Of a DNA stretch of 57,435 nucleotides, positions 9,360-17,753 are shown in pieces. The notes beneath the pieces were generated by a model. That model did not search any database. It was not told the origin of the DNA and saw only the letters and a list, made by a program, of their open reading frames with translations. Every line of letters starts with the position of its first letter. The first letter of the stretch is position 1. Source of the DNA: JBCCCJ01 sp039029315 (GTDB lineage Bacteria; Bacteroidota; Bacteroidia; J057); assembly GCA_039029315.1 (NCBI GenBank), contig JBCCGK010000079.1, positions 1-57,435 on the forward strand, in the 5' to 3' direction. The position numbers and the translations under genes are program-made.

Positions 9360-10475
9360 TTAGCGGAATTTGGGCCGGGAAAATGGATTGATGAGGCATC
9401 TGCAATTGAACAGGGACAATTCGCTAAAATTCGCAGAAAGGGACACCTCCCAGCTACCTCCCCCGTCTGACCGAATCCCCGAGATCGGCATATCATAACT
9501 CAATCCAATCCGGTAGCGATTGGCGACCTTGGCTTGTCGAACAAATTCTCCCAATTCTCCACCAATCATCACGATGAGAGAATTGGTGTTGGTCTTCTTT
9601 AGTCCACGGCGATGAAACCATACCCCTCCCCAAATGCTGCTCTTGTATTGGAAGTCAAAGCCAGAACCAATCAGAATGGAACGATAGAAGAATCCCTGCG
9701 AAAAAAACTCTCCGAAAGACTGGGCTGAGGCAGATCGCTGGGTTTCCAGTTTTAGGGTAGGAATAAAATAGTAAGATCTGTTCTGACTAAACCGATAGGC
9801 ATACGCCACATGAATCGTTCCTCGAAGGGGAAGGGTATCATTGATATTCTGGATGGAATTGTTGATTTGGGCAATATGATTGACGGCAAAGCCCGCCACC
9901 AGGGAATTATGTCGTTTGCTCTCCTGATATACAGTTGCTCCAAAGTCAAGGTCCGTGAATTGACTTTCGGTGATATTGTCTGTCGGAAAGGCCAGATCTG
10001 TGGCCCTCACTACCCCATGCACAGGGTCCAGCTGATCACTAAAAATAAATCGATCCCAATGGAGGGTTCGCCGATTATAGGTCATCCGAAGACCCAAACT
10101 GAGTTCCCAATCTCCATAGGCATTTCGGCCACCAAACTTTCGGGCAAAAGAGAGTCCGCCACTTTGCCAGCGATATCTTCCCGCTCCCTCGACATTGTGC
10201 ATATAGGTGATGCCGATGGCTGAATTGATACACCCCAATTCTACATCTGCGCCAAAAGCTTCGGTATAAAATTTCGTGGGGCGTTCTCCCACCCAGAACC
10301 ATTGATCCCGATGGTTCAGGTGAATACTGGTTCCTCCTTCAAATCCTGTCAAAGCAGGATTCAGATACATGGGAGCAGAGAAATACTGCGTAAAGCTTGG
10401 GTCCTGTGCATGAAGTATCAGACACATGCCGAATAGCATCAGACTCCAAACAACAACTCGTTTTTGTAGGTTCAT
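9360..10475 (-). CDS. PorP/SprF family type IX secretion membrane protein
   Basis: 371 residues from the chosen start at 10475. A longer frame reaches 10598, but the start at 10475 opens a proper signal peptide (MNLQKRVVVWSLMLFGM, then LHAQ). The mature protein begins DPSFTQYFSAPMYLNPALTGFEGG; the YLNPALTG motif is diagnostic of the PorP/SprF family, predicted outer-membrane beta-barrels. Alternating beta strands follow (for example WELSLGLRMTYN and GFAVNHIAQINNS). Family members are needed for secretion or surface anchoring of a specific T9SS adhesin encoded beside them. Here the partner is the PKD giant 18 bp downstream, so the two probably form an operon with the porin-like gene first. Confidence 0.92.
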   Translation of the reverse strand: MNLQKRVVVWSLMLFGMCLILHAQDPSFTQYFSAPMYLNPALTGFEGGTSIHLNHRDQWFWVGERPTKFYTEAFGADVELGCINSAIGITYMHNVEGAGRYRWQSGGLSFARKFGGRNAYGDWELSLGLRMTYNRRTLHWDRFIFSDQLDPVHGVVRATDLAFPTDNITESQFTDLDFGATVYQESKRHNSLVAGFAVNHIAQINNSIQNINDTLPLRGTIHVAYAYRFSQNRSYYFIPTLKLETQRSASAQSFGEFFSQGFFYRSILIGSGFDFQYKSSIWGGVWFHRRGLKKTNTNSLIVMIGGELGEFVRQAKVANRYRIGLSYDMPISGIRSDGGGSWEVSLSANFSELSLFNCRCLINPFSRPKFR

Positions 10476-10754
10476 AGTGTCATTTGTGTGCACAAATAAA
10501 GAGGCACGAATGCCATCTTGATCTGCCAGGCAGACAAAAAAAATTTCGGAGATTCTTTTGAGGAGAAAGAAACAGTTCACCCTGCCCTTTCTAGTCAATA
10601 ATAGAAGGCCAATTGAAAAAAATACCCTTCCTTTATTTCTCGAAATTTCGCATTTTTTTGTGAAAAGAGGAAAAAAATGTTTTCTTTTTTTCCCAAAGGT
10701 TTGATTTTCCTTTCCAAATGATCATTATTTTTTTCTTCTAGCTGTTTCCAGTTT
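10476..10754. other. AT-rich divergent intergenic region
   Basis: 279 bp between the divergent PorP/SprF and DinB-like genes, rich in A and T tracts. It must contain both promoters, but I could not find a convincing -7 box on either strand and see no gene in it. Confidence 0.5.
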
Positions 10755-11252
10755 ATGTCCACATTTACCTCTCTATTTCTCAAAGAAATCCGTCGTCGCT
10801 TATTCGATGAAGGCATCCGTCGTGCCAGCCGCTGCCTGAACGAGCTGGATGATCAGCAGATTTGGCAGCGGCCCAATGACAACAGCAATAGCGTGGGCAA
10901 TCTCATCCTTCACCTCAACGGCAATGTCAGGCAGTGGGTCCTGAGTGGTCTGGCCAAACAAGTCGATATTCGGCAGCGGCAATCCGAATTCGATGAACGG
11001 GGCCCCATTCCCAAAGAGACATTGATCGACATCCTTCAGCAGCTTGAAAGAGACATTGCCCCTGTGCTGGATCGCTTGACTGAAGAGGACCTGGTCTCAA
11101 TGCATATCGCCCAGGGATTCGAGGAAAGTGGGATAGGTATTCTAATCCATGTCGTAGAGCATTTTTCCTATCATGTCGGCCAAATGGTCTGGGCAGTCAA
11201 AGCCTGGAAGGACATGGATATGGGCTTTTATGCAGGAGTGGATTTGGGCTGA
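10755..11252 (+). CDS. DinB-like protein (DUF1572 type)
   Basis: 165 residues. It has the four-helix architecture of the DinB/YfiT-like superfamily: an N-terminal helix with FLKEIRRRL, a central SVGNLILHLNGNVRQWV segment, and a C-terminal HVVEHFSYHVGQMVW helix. The histidines in LILHL and EHFSYH sit where the superfamily binds a divalent metal. Members include metal-dependent thiol transferases and damage-induced proteins; the subgroup suggested here (DUF1572) has no assigned reaction. It is followed after 22 bp by purD on the same strand, although purD appears to have its own promoter overlapping the end of this gene. Confidence 0.85.
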   Translation: MSTFTSLFLKEIRRRLFDEGIRRASRCLNELDDQQIWQRPNDNSNSVGNLILHLNGNVRQWVLSGLAKQVDIRQRQSEFDERGPIPKETLIDILQQLERDIAPVLDRLTEEDLVSMHIAQGFEESGIGILIHVVEHFSYHVGQMVWAVKAWKDMDMGFYAGVDLG

Positions 11253-11269
11253 TTCTCTTCCTATCTTTG
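11244..11269 (+). promoter_or_regulatory. Bacteroidota-type promoter for purD
   Basis: TATCTTTG at 11262-11269 is a perfect match to the Bacteroidota -7 consensus TAnnTTTG. A TTG at 11244-11246 could be the -33 element, though the spacing is somewhat short. The ATG of purD starts only 6 bp later, so the leader would be very short. Confidence 0.5.
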
Positions 11270-11274
11270 CGGCC

Positions 11275-12540
11275 ATGAAAATATTGATTTTAGGTTCAGG
11301 TGGCCGAGAACATGCCATGGCCTGGAAATTGGCCCAGTCTTCGAAATGTGAGCAGTTATTTATCGCTCCCGGAAATGCCGGGACCGCTCAGCTAGGCACC
11401 AATGTTCCCATAGGAGTTGGAGAATTTGAGGCGCAGTATCAGCTTGTGAAAGCGCAAGGCATACATCTCGTGATCGTCGGACCAGAACAGCCATTGGTCG
11501 ATGGGGTGGTTGATTTTTTTGAAGAAAAAGGAATTCCCATTCTGGGGCCATCCAAGCAAGCAGCTCAATTGGAAGGGAGCAAGGACTTTTCCAAACAATT
11601 CATGCTGCGACATGGGATTCCCACTGCTCAATATGCAAGCTTCACAGCAGCACAGATGAAAGAAGCCCAGGCATATGTGTCTTCCCATCCTCTCCCGATA
11701 GTGGTCAAAGCCAGTGGCTTGGCTGCTGGCAAAGGCGTTCTGATCTGTCAGACGCATGCAGAAGCAGAAGCAGCACTGAAGGATATGTTGTCTGGACAGA
11801 GTTTTGGGGAAGCGGGAGAGACGGTTGTCATTGAAGAATATCTGGATGGGATAGAGATCTCCATATTCGTCTTGAGTGATGGATCAGATTACAAGATTCT
11901 TCCTTCAGCCAAAGATTATAAACGAATAGGAGAAGGAGATACGGGCCTCAATACAGGCGGCATGGGGGCTGTCTCTCCTGTCCCCTTTGCGGATGAGGCT
12001 TTTTTGGCTACTGTAGAAGAAAGCATCGTGCACCCTAGTCTGACTGGCCTCCAACAAGAAGGAATTCCTTTCAAGGGCTTCCTGTTCATCGGCCTGATGG
12101 TAATAGATGGGCAGCCATTCGTCCTTGAATACAATGTACGTATGGGAGATCCAGAGACAGAAGTGGTTCTGCCACGCCTTGATGCAGATTTTGCGAGTCT
12201 ATGCATGGCTGCTGCCACCGGGCAACTTAGGGATGTACCCATGGCGATTCACCCACAAACCTGCGTAACAGTCATGATGGTAAGTGGTGGCTATCCGCAA
12301 GCCTATGCCAAAGGCAAAGTCATGAAAGGGTTCGAGGGGGTCAGTGAGTCTATTTTGTTTCATGCTGGCACCAAGGCCGAGGGAGAGCAGATTTTCACCA
12401 ATGGTGGACGGGTTTTGGCGATTAGTTCCCTGGGCGACAGTATCGAAGCGGCAGTCCAACAATCTTTGCAAGGAGCGGATATGATACAATTTGATGGCAA
12501 GAACTATCGGCGGGATATAGGGAAGGATTTGATGGGATAA
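11275..12540 (+). CDS. purD: Phosphoribosylamine-glycine ligase (GAR synthetase)
   Basis: 421 residues, the normal length for the family. It catalyses ATP-dependent joining of glycine to 5-phosphoribosylamine, the second step of de novo purine synthesis, in the cytoplasm. The start MKILILGSGGREHAMAWKLA is the canonical N-terminus with the GSGGREHA loop; an upstream in-frame start at 11173 would add residues unlike the family. Other hallmarks are VIVGPEQPLVDG, the ATP-grasp segment VVKASGLAAGKGV, TGLNTGGMGAVSPVP, and VLEYNVRMGDPETEVVLPRL near the metal-binding site. No other pur gene is in the window, so it is not part of a visible purine operon. Confidence 0.98.
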   Translation: MKILILGSGGREHAMAWKLAQSSKCEQLFIAPGNAGTAQLGTNVPIGVGEFEAQYQLVKAQGIHLVIVGPEQPLVDGVVDFFEEKGIPILGPSKQAAQLEGSKDFSKQFMLRHGIPTAQYASFTAAQMKEAQAYVSSHPLPIVVKASGLAAGKGVLICQTHAEAEAALKDMLSGQSFGEAGETVVIEEYLDGIEISIFVLSDGSDYKILPSAKDYKRIGEGDTGLNTGGMGAVSPVPFADEAFLATVEESIVHPSLTGLQQEGIPFKGFLFIGLMVIDGQPFVLEYNVRMGDPETEVVLPRLDADFASLCMAAATGQLRDVPMAIHPQTCVTVMMVSGGYPQAYAKGKVMKGFEGVSESILFHAGTKAEGEQIFTNGGRVLAISSLGDSIEAAVQQSLQGADMIQFDGKNYRRDIGKDLMG

Positions 12541-12660
12541 AAGAGATAAGGATAAGGAACAGTCAAAAAAGAGAACATTGTTGTCGTTTCGGCGCGCGGG
12601 ATCGGGTGGAAGGAAATGGATTTGGATCATCAATTATTCACAGAACATAAATTGATTGGT

Positions 12661-13926
12661 ATGCGATATTTGATTTGGTTAATTCTTGGAGGGGGACTCA
12701 TTCTAACCGCTTGTACACAGAAGACAGCAAGCCTGGAAGCGGGCGCATGGCGGTTCGGATTGATGTTGCAGGAAGGAGTAGAGCTACCATTCATGTCCAC
12801 CCTGGACCAGATTGGCGATGCCTATATTCTGACCATCCATAATGATACGGAAGACATTCGAGTCCAGGAAATTACTCGATGGGGAGATTCGATTTTTATT
12901 CGAATGCCCGTTTTTGATTCAGAATTTCAGGGGAAAATCACCTCTTCCAGCTCCATCGAGGGTGTATGGCGCAATTACTCCCGTGGCGCTGATTATCAGA
13001 TCCCTTTTTCGGCAACAAAAGGGGAGACCTTGACTCGCTTTGTGGACTCACAATCCGGGGCAAGCGAAATCGCCTCAATTTGGCAAGCAACTTTTAGCAA
13101 AGGAACTCCAGATAGTGTCAGAGCCATCGGAGAATTCGATCAAAATGCCTCTCACTTGCGGGGAACGTTTTTGACCGAAACAGGCGACTATCGATTCCTG
13201 GAAGGCATCGTCGATGGAGATCAGGTCAAATTGTCCTGTTTTGATGGGGCACATGCCTTTTTGTTCACAGCCCAACTCAATGCGCAAGGAGAATTGAATG
13301 GGACCTTCCTCTCGGGCAACCATTGGGAAGAGCCCTGGACTGCGTATGTCGATCCAAATGCAAGCCTCAGACCACCAGAGTCTCTGACATTTTTGAAAGA
13401 AGGCTATGACAAGTTACAGTTCAGCTTTCCTGATCTGGAAGGCAAAATGGTCTCTCTGGAAGATCCAAGATTTCGCAACAAAGTCGTCCTGGTACAGATC
13501 CTTGGTTCCTGGTGTCCCAATTGTATGGATGAGACCAAACTGTACGCCAAATGGTATGACACCTACCAGGACCGAGGGCTGGAAATTGTCGGGCTTGCCT
13601 ACGAGCGGGCCAGCAGTATGGAGCAGGCCCGCCACAATGTCGCCCGGATGAAGTCTCAGCTCAAAGCACGCTACCCTATACTCATCGCTTCCATCGACAA
13701 TGACAAAGTCAAAGCAGCAGAAACCCTTCCCATGCTCAATCATATTTTGTCCTATCCTACCTCAATCTATATTGATCGGGAAGGAAATATCCAAAAAATC
13801 CATACCGGATTCTATGGGCCCGGGACTGGCAATCACTATGTTCGTTTTCTGGAAGAGTATACACCCTTTTTGGAGAATCTTCTCGGCCAGAAGGAAAACA
13901 GTGATTTTGCCTTGCTAACTCCCTGA
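12661..13926 (+). CDS. Lipoprotein with C-terminal TlpA-like thioredoxin domain
   Basis: 421 residues from the start at 12661. An in-frame ATG at 12616 would bury the lipoprotein signal, so the later start is preferred (MRYLIWLILGGGLILTAC with a lipobox LTAC). Residues of about 30-250 are beta-rich and resemble the N-terminal regions of Bacteroidota TlpA/DUF4369-like disulfide reductases, but this part is only weakly recognisable. From about 255 a thioredoxin fold appears: VVLVQILGSWCPNCMDE holds a CPNC active site, followed by GLEIVGLAYER and a PTSIYIDREG segment with the cis-proline. It is probably a periplasm-facing thiol-disulfide oxidoreductase anchored to a membrane. It starts 120 bp after purD with no obvious functional link. 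Confidence 0.88.
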   Translation: MRYLIWLILGGGLILTACTQKTASLEAGAWRFGLMLQEGVELPFMSTLDQIGDAYILTIHNDTEDIRVQEITRWGDSIFIRMPVFDSEFQGKITSSSSIEGVWRNYSRGADYQIPFSATKGETLTRFVDSQSGASEIASIWQATFSKGTPDSVRAIGEFDQNASHLRGTFLTETGDYRFLEGIVDGDQVKLSCFDGAHAFLFTAQLNAQGELNGTFLSGNHWEEPWTAYVDPNASLRPPESLTFLKEGYDKLQFSFPDLEGKMVSLEDPRFRNKVVLVQILGSWCPNCMDETKLYAKWYDTYQDRGLEIVGLAYERASSMEQARHNVARMKSQLKARYPILIASIDNDKVKAAETLPMLNHILSYPTSIYIDREGNIQKIHTGFYGPGTGNHYVRFLEEYTPFLENLLGQKENSDFALLTP

Positions 13927-14102
13927 TGTGGCGCGCATTGCTTTTTCGATTGTCCAAGGGTTTTTTCTAAGAAATCAGTTGCAGCAAGTCTAAATACCAA
14001 AATAGCCCCCATTTATGGAATCTCTGTGCAACTTTTGTTGTCTATATTCCTACTGACTTAATAGAAGGAGTTGGCGATCCTTTCAAAAAGCCATCAATTT
14101 GC

Positions 14103-14110
14103 TATCTTTA
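14103..14110 (+). promoter_or_regulatory. Possible -7 promoter box
   Basis: TATCTTTA is one base from the Bacteroidota consensus TAnnTTTG and lies 4 bp before the ATG of the next gene. No clear -33 element was found at standard spacing. Confidence 0.35.
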
Positions 14111-14114
14111 ATGT

Positions 14115-14801
14115 ATGAAATGGAATTTTCGTTGGTCTCTGCATATTGTTTTATTGTCTTTGATGCTTCCGTTCTCTCTCCTGGGACAAGAACAAACAAA
14201 TAAAGTGTATCAGTTTTCAGGATTGGTGATCAGTCGATCAAACGATCGCGCCATTCCATTTGTACGCATCCAGGTCAACAAGACTCGAAGAGGGGCAGTA
14301 ACCAATTCTGAAGGCTTTTATAGCATTCCGGTTGGCTACCTGGATACCCTGCATTTTTCACATTTGGGATATCATGGCAGCAAGTTGGTTGTCAGTGAAT
14401 ATCTCAGAGAATATCAGGGAGACATGTCTCAGTATATCTATGCCATCAACTATATGCTGGAAGATTCATTCGCCATTGATACTGTTTTCATTTTTCCATA
14501 TGACACACCGGAAGAGCTTCGAACTGCTGTTGTGAATATGGAGATCCCTACCAATACCCTCGAAGATTTTGCCAGAGAAAATCTCGACCCCAAGACCCTT
14601 CATACCCTGATGGCTACCTTGCCAGTAGATGGAAGTGAGCGTCTTGCTGTGGCCAGAAATATGTATTTCGATTCCTATCAAACCAAAAATCTACTTCCGA
14701 CCATTGGCTTTGACCCCATTGCAGCTACTCGCCTTCTGCAGTATGTTGCGCAACGTGCCAGAAGACGGAAAAACAAAGATCTAAATTATTGGGAAGATTA
14801 A
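14115..14801 (+). CDS. Secreted protein with carboxypeptidase regulatory-like domain
   Basis: 228 residues with a signal peptide (MKWNFRWSLHIVLLSLMLPFSLLGQ). Residues of about 35-100 form a CarboxypepD_reg-like/CNA-B-like beta sandwich: FSGLVISRSNDRAIPFVRIQ, then TRRGAVTNSEGFYSIPV, then LHFSHLGYHG. This is the fold found at the N-terminus of TonB-dependent receptors and in free-standing Bacteroidota envelope proteins. The C-terminal half (ETLAVARNMYF-like region and a basic tail RARRRKNKDLNYWED) is helical and has no assigned function. No barrel follows, so it is not a receptor itself. It has its own likely promoter and no operon partner. Confidence 0.8.
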   Translation: MKWNFRWSLHIVLLSLMLPFSLLGQEQTNKVYQFSGLVISRSNDRAIPFVRIQVNKTRRGAVTNSEGFYSIPVGYLDTLHFSHLGYHGSKLVVSEYLREYQGDMSQYIYAINYMLEDSFAIDTVFIFPYDTPEELRTAVVNMEIPTNTLEDFARENLDPKTLHTLMATLPVDGSERLAVARNMYFDSYQTKNLLPTIGFDPIAATRLLQYVAQRARRRKNKDLNYWED

Positions 14802-14856
14802 AGGAATCGGATAGATAGAGATTCGCTTCTCTCACCACCAACAAAAATCAGGCGTC

Positions 14857-14964
14857 CTATTCTTTGCCGCTTTCTTTTTTGATCGCCAAACGAAGAAAGT
14901 AGGCAAATCCGCCTACGACGATACCGAGAATCAGGATCATGCTGAGAATTCCGCTGATTGACAT
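14857..14964 (-). CDS. Small membrane protein, MetS-like subunit of the NSS transporter
   Basis: 35 residues: MSISGILSMILILGIVV begins a single hydrophobic segment ending in a basic tail (RLAIKKESGKE). It lies 51 bp downstream of the sodium symporter gene on the same strand. A very small one-helix protein following an NSS-family symporter gene is the arrangement of the MetP/MetS methionine-alanine importers, where the small subunit is needed for activity. Position, size and topology support that call; sequence alone is too short to prove it. Confidence 0.7.
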   Translation of the reverse strand: MSISGILSMILILGIVVGGFAYFLRLAIKKESGKE

Positions 14965-15015
14965 GGGCGTTCGTTATTAGATTAGGTGAGACATTGATTG
15001 AGGCAAAAGTAAGAT

Positions 15016-16521
15016 TCAGGACTTCACTGCAAAGGTCTTATATAACCATCTATTCAACACCAGTCCTAGCACCATCAGACCAATCCATTGGGTTATGATG
15101 CTAGCATTGCTGTATACATCGATCACATTCCACCTTCCCTCTGCATCAAACCAGGGATATTCAGCATAGCCTTGGGACATCCACCACACGATCAGCACGA
15201 TGGCCAGCCCGACATTGAGCATGATACAGCTGGAGAAATAACCGGTATGAACCTGAAAATCAGAATCCGTATCGATAAAATCCGCCTTGAAGCGCTTGGG
15301 CCCATGGCGCAGAACCGCAAACATGATAAAAAGTCCTGAGATGATCAATCCAATACCCCAGACCCAATCCTGATTATTGAAGAAATCCAGAGACCAGGCT
15401 GATGGCAAGCCGAAAATGATACAAAAAGCGGCCGCACTCATGGCAGATCGTTGTCTGGTCCACCCCAAATCGCCCAAATTACGGATGAACAATTCTACCA
15501 TGGCCAACAATGAACTGAAAGCTGCCAAAAAGAAGGCCAGAAAAAATACCACTGACAGATAACTTCCTCCGGGAATCTGGGCAAACAGTTTGGGAATGAT
15601 GCTAAAGGTCAAGGCCTGATTGCCTGCTTGTAGATAGCCAATCGCCTCCGCTTCAGAGCTTGCAAGAGCAAATACTGATGGCAGAATCGCCAATCCTGCA
15701 ACAATTGAAGCAGTGTTGTTGCCAAATCCGCTGATGAAAATATTGAGACTCACATCTTCCCGCGCACGCGAATAGGAAGAAATGGTCATAATCAGCCCCC
15801 AGCCCGCACCAGTTGACCAGGCCGATTGAGAGAGCGCCTCCAGCCATACTTTCGGGTTGCTGAAGTGATGCGCCTTGATGGCGAACATATACTCCAGGCC
15901 AGCAATGCCATTGCCCATATTCAGCGCAATCACACCGATCAAAATCAACAAGACAAATAAACTGGGAATCAGAATTTTGTTGGCCAATTCCAGGCCTCGT
16001 TGAATCCCACGAATCAAGAATACACAGCCCAAAATAACCGAGGCGATGTGTAGCCCAATCGTCAGGGCATTGCCTGATGAGAGGCGTTCCCAAAAATTAT
16101 CCAGGTAGGCGGGATCACTTGCCAGGGCTTCGCCAAGTGTAATGTCTCCGCTCCAATAAGCCGCAACATCCCCCAACGCCAGCCCGAGATACCTTAGCCC
16201 CCAGGCAGTGACGACAGAATAATAAAAGGTAATCGCCAAGGTACAGAAGGTGATAAAAAAGCCCATCCAGGCATATTTTGGCCCGACGAGACTTGCAAAG
16301 GACCCAATGACACCTCTTTGATAGCGCTTGCCGATCGAAAATTCTGCCAGGAGAATCGGAATGGACCAGATCATCAGAAAAATGATCCAAAGAAGCAAAA
16401 AAGATCCTCCATATTGGCCTGCCAGTCGAGGGAAGCGCCATAAATTTCCTGCGCCTATGGCCATCCCCAGGGATGCCAGAATCAAGCCCCATCGGCTACT
16501 GAATGTCTCTTTGAGTGCCAT
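15016..16521 (-). CDS. Sodium-dependent neurotransmitter:sodium symporter (NSS/SNF) family transporter
   Basis: 501 residues from the start at 16521 (MALKETFSSRWGLILASLGMAIGAGNLWRFPR...). An upstream in-frame start at 16656 is rejected because it adds a non-family extension and crosses the divergent promoter region. The family signature lies in TM1 (GAGNLWRFP), which forms the sodium and substrate sites in LeuT-like folds. About 11-12 hydrophobic segments follow, including a TM6-like STGAGWGLIMT. The protein imports an amino acid or related solute with sodium across the inner membrane; the MetS-like small gene downstream suggests methionine/alanine as substrate, but this is inference. It is divergent from the deacetylase gene, with 102 bp between the two starts. 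Confidence 0.95.
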   Translation of the reverse strand: MALKETFSSRWGLILASLGMAIGAGNLWRFPRLAGQYGGSFLLLWIIFLMIWSIPILLAEFSIGKRYQRGVIGSFASLVGPKYAWMGFFITFCTLAITFYYSVVTAWGLRYLGLALGDVAAYWSGDITLGEALASDPAYLDNFWERLSSGNALTIGLHIASVILGCVFLIRGIQRGLELANKILIPSLFVLLILIGVIALNMGNGIAGLEYMFAIKAHHFSNPKVWLEALSQSAWSTGAGWGLIMTISSYSRAREDVSLNIFISGFGNNTASIVAGLAILPSVFALASSEAEAIGYLQAGNQALTFSIIPKLFAQIPGGSYLSVVFFLAFFLAAFSSLLAMVELFIRNLGDLGWTRQRSAMSAAAFCIIFGLPSAWSLDFFNNQDWVWGIGLIISGLFIMFAVLRHGPKRFKADFIDTDSDFQVHTGYFSSCIMLNVGLAIVLIVWWMSQGYAEYPWFDAEGRWNVIDVYSNASIITQWIGLMVLGLVLNRWLYKTFAVKS

Positions 16522-16541
16522 ATTGGTCTGGTGATTTTGTG

Positions 16542-16568
16542 CCAATCTACAAAAAAACCTTTCTCCAA
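16542..16568 (-). promoter_or_regulatory. Possible promoter for the NSS transporter
   Basis: On the minus strand TAGATTGG (complement of 16542-16549) resembles the -7 box TAnnTTTG, with a TTGG about 19 bp upstream as a possible -33 element. It is 20 bp before the start codon. Confidence 0.3.
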
Positions 16569-16623
16569 GGCGGATTTTAGCTATTTTGGGACAGAAACAG
16601 GAGAATAAATTGATCCAGTACTC

Positions 16624-17664
16624 ATGCTCAAAGCTTCTCTCTTTGCTTGTCTCCATACTTTTTCTCGCTTTGTTCCTCTCTCGCGCCTGATTTCATGGAC
16701 TGGTCAATCTCTTTTTTTGCCTTTCTACCATGCTGTGGGGACTCATCTTCCTCATATTCACCATCTATATCCTCCCCGATCCGAACAGCAGTTTCGGGCA
16801 GATCTGGACTATTTGCTCGCCCATTATGAGCCCATCGACCTGGAGCAATTGTGGGTCCTCATCAAGAACGAGACCCCACTAAAAAAACCCGCTTTTCTGC
16901 TCAGTTTTGATGATGGATTGCGGGAGGTCTACGACATTGTCAGACCGATTCTTTTGCAAAAAGGCATTCCGGCAGTTGTCTTCCTGAATCCTGAGTTTGT
17001 AGACAATCAGGCATTGATGTTCCGCTACAAAGCTTCTTTGCTTATCGAGCAGTGGGATAAGGCCCCTCCTTCCAGTGCCGTAATCCAAAGGACGAAAGAG
17101 CTGTTGGTGAGCCATCAGAGGTTTCGCAGAGATCTCCGAACCTCTTTGCTTGGGATAAGATTTTCCCAGAGACAAGTATTGGATCAGATTGCCCATGAAT
17201 GGCAACTGGACTGGCAGACATTCTTACAAGACCAGCGGCCCTACCTCAGTCTCAGACAAATTCAGCACATGCAGCAAGAAGGATTTGTATTCGGTGCTCA
17301 CAGTCTCGACCATCGAAGGTATGGAGACTGGCCCCTATCAGAACAACTCAGACAAACTCAAGACAGTATGGCCTGGGTTCAACAGCATCTCTCCCCCTCT
17401 CTTCGGGCCTTTGCCTTTCCTTTTACAGATTATGGGGTGACGGAGGAATTTTTTGAGGCAATATTGGGACCACATGGACCGATAGATGTGAGTTTTGGTG
17501 GTGCGGGACTCAAGCAGGATGTTTCTCCCAGACAGCTTCAGCGTTTTCCCATGGAAAAAACCACTCGACCAGCTCATACCATCATCCCGGCCGAATATGT
17601 ATATTACCTGCTCAAAGCACCATTTGGCAAAAACACCCTACAGAGGAAAAACAAGAGAGGCTGA
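16624..17664 (+). CDS. Polysaccharide deacetylase family protein
   Basis: 346 residues. The NodB-homology core is clear: FLPFYHAVG near the N-terminus, then AFLLSFDDGLREVYD (about residues 91-105) with the catalytic/metal Asp pair, GIPAVVFLNPEF as the next strand, FGAHSLDHRRYGDWPLSEQ with the H-S-x-x-H type metal-binding motif, and AFAFPFTDYG corresponding to the family P-x-G/P-Y segment. The enzyme class removes N-acetyl or O-acetyl groups from polysaccharides. No signal peptide is evident, although the N-terminus is mildly hydrophobic, so location is uncertain. A GNAT-like gene follows after 89 bp on the same strand, a pairing common in polysaccharide or glycan modification loci. Confidence 0.88.
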   Translation: MLKASLFACLHTFSRFVPLSRLISWTGQSLFLPFYHAVGTHLPHIHHLYPPRSEQQFRADLDYLLAHYEPIDLEQLWVLIKNETPLKKPAFLLSFDDGLREVYDIVRPILLQKGIPAVVFLNPEFVDNQALMFRYKASLLIEQWDKAPPSSAVIQRTKELLVSHQRFRRDLRTSLLGIRFSQRQVLDQIAHEWQLDWQTFLQDQRPYLSLRQIQHMQQEGFVFGAHSLDHRRYGDWPLSEQLRQTQDSMAWVQQHLSPSLRAFAFPFTDYGVTEEFFEAILGPHGPIDVSFGGAGLKQDVSPRQLQRFPMEKTTRPAHTIIPAEYVYYLLKAPFGKNTLQRKNKRG

Positions 17665-17753
17665 GATCACAGCTTGGCTGGTGTCAAAAAAGATGGATGG
17701 TATGTCAGGAAAGTTTTTGACCATTTGTACAGTCACTGCTTGAAGCAAGTATT

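Noticed and set aside
9360..10598. Longer PorP/SprF start at 10598
   Set aside because: The signal peptide starts at 10475, and the extra 41 residues have no family counterpart.
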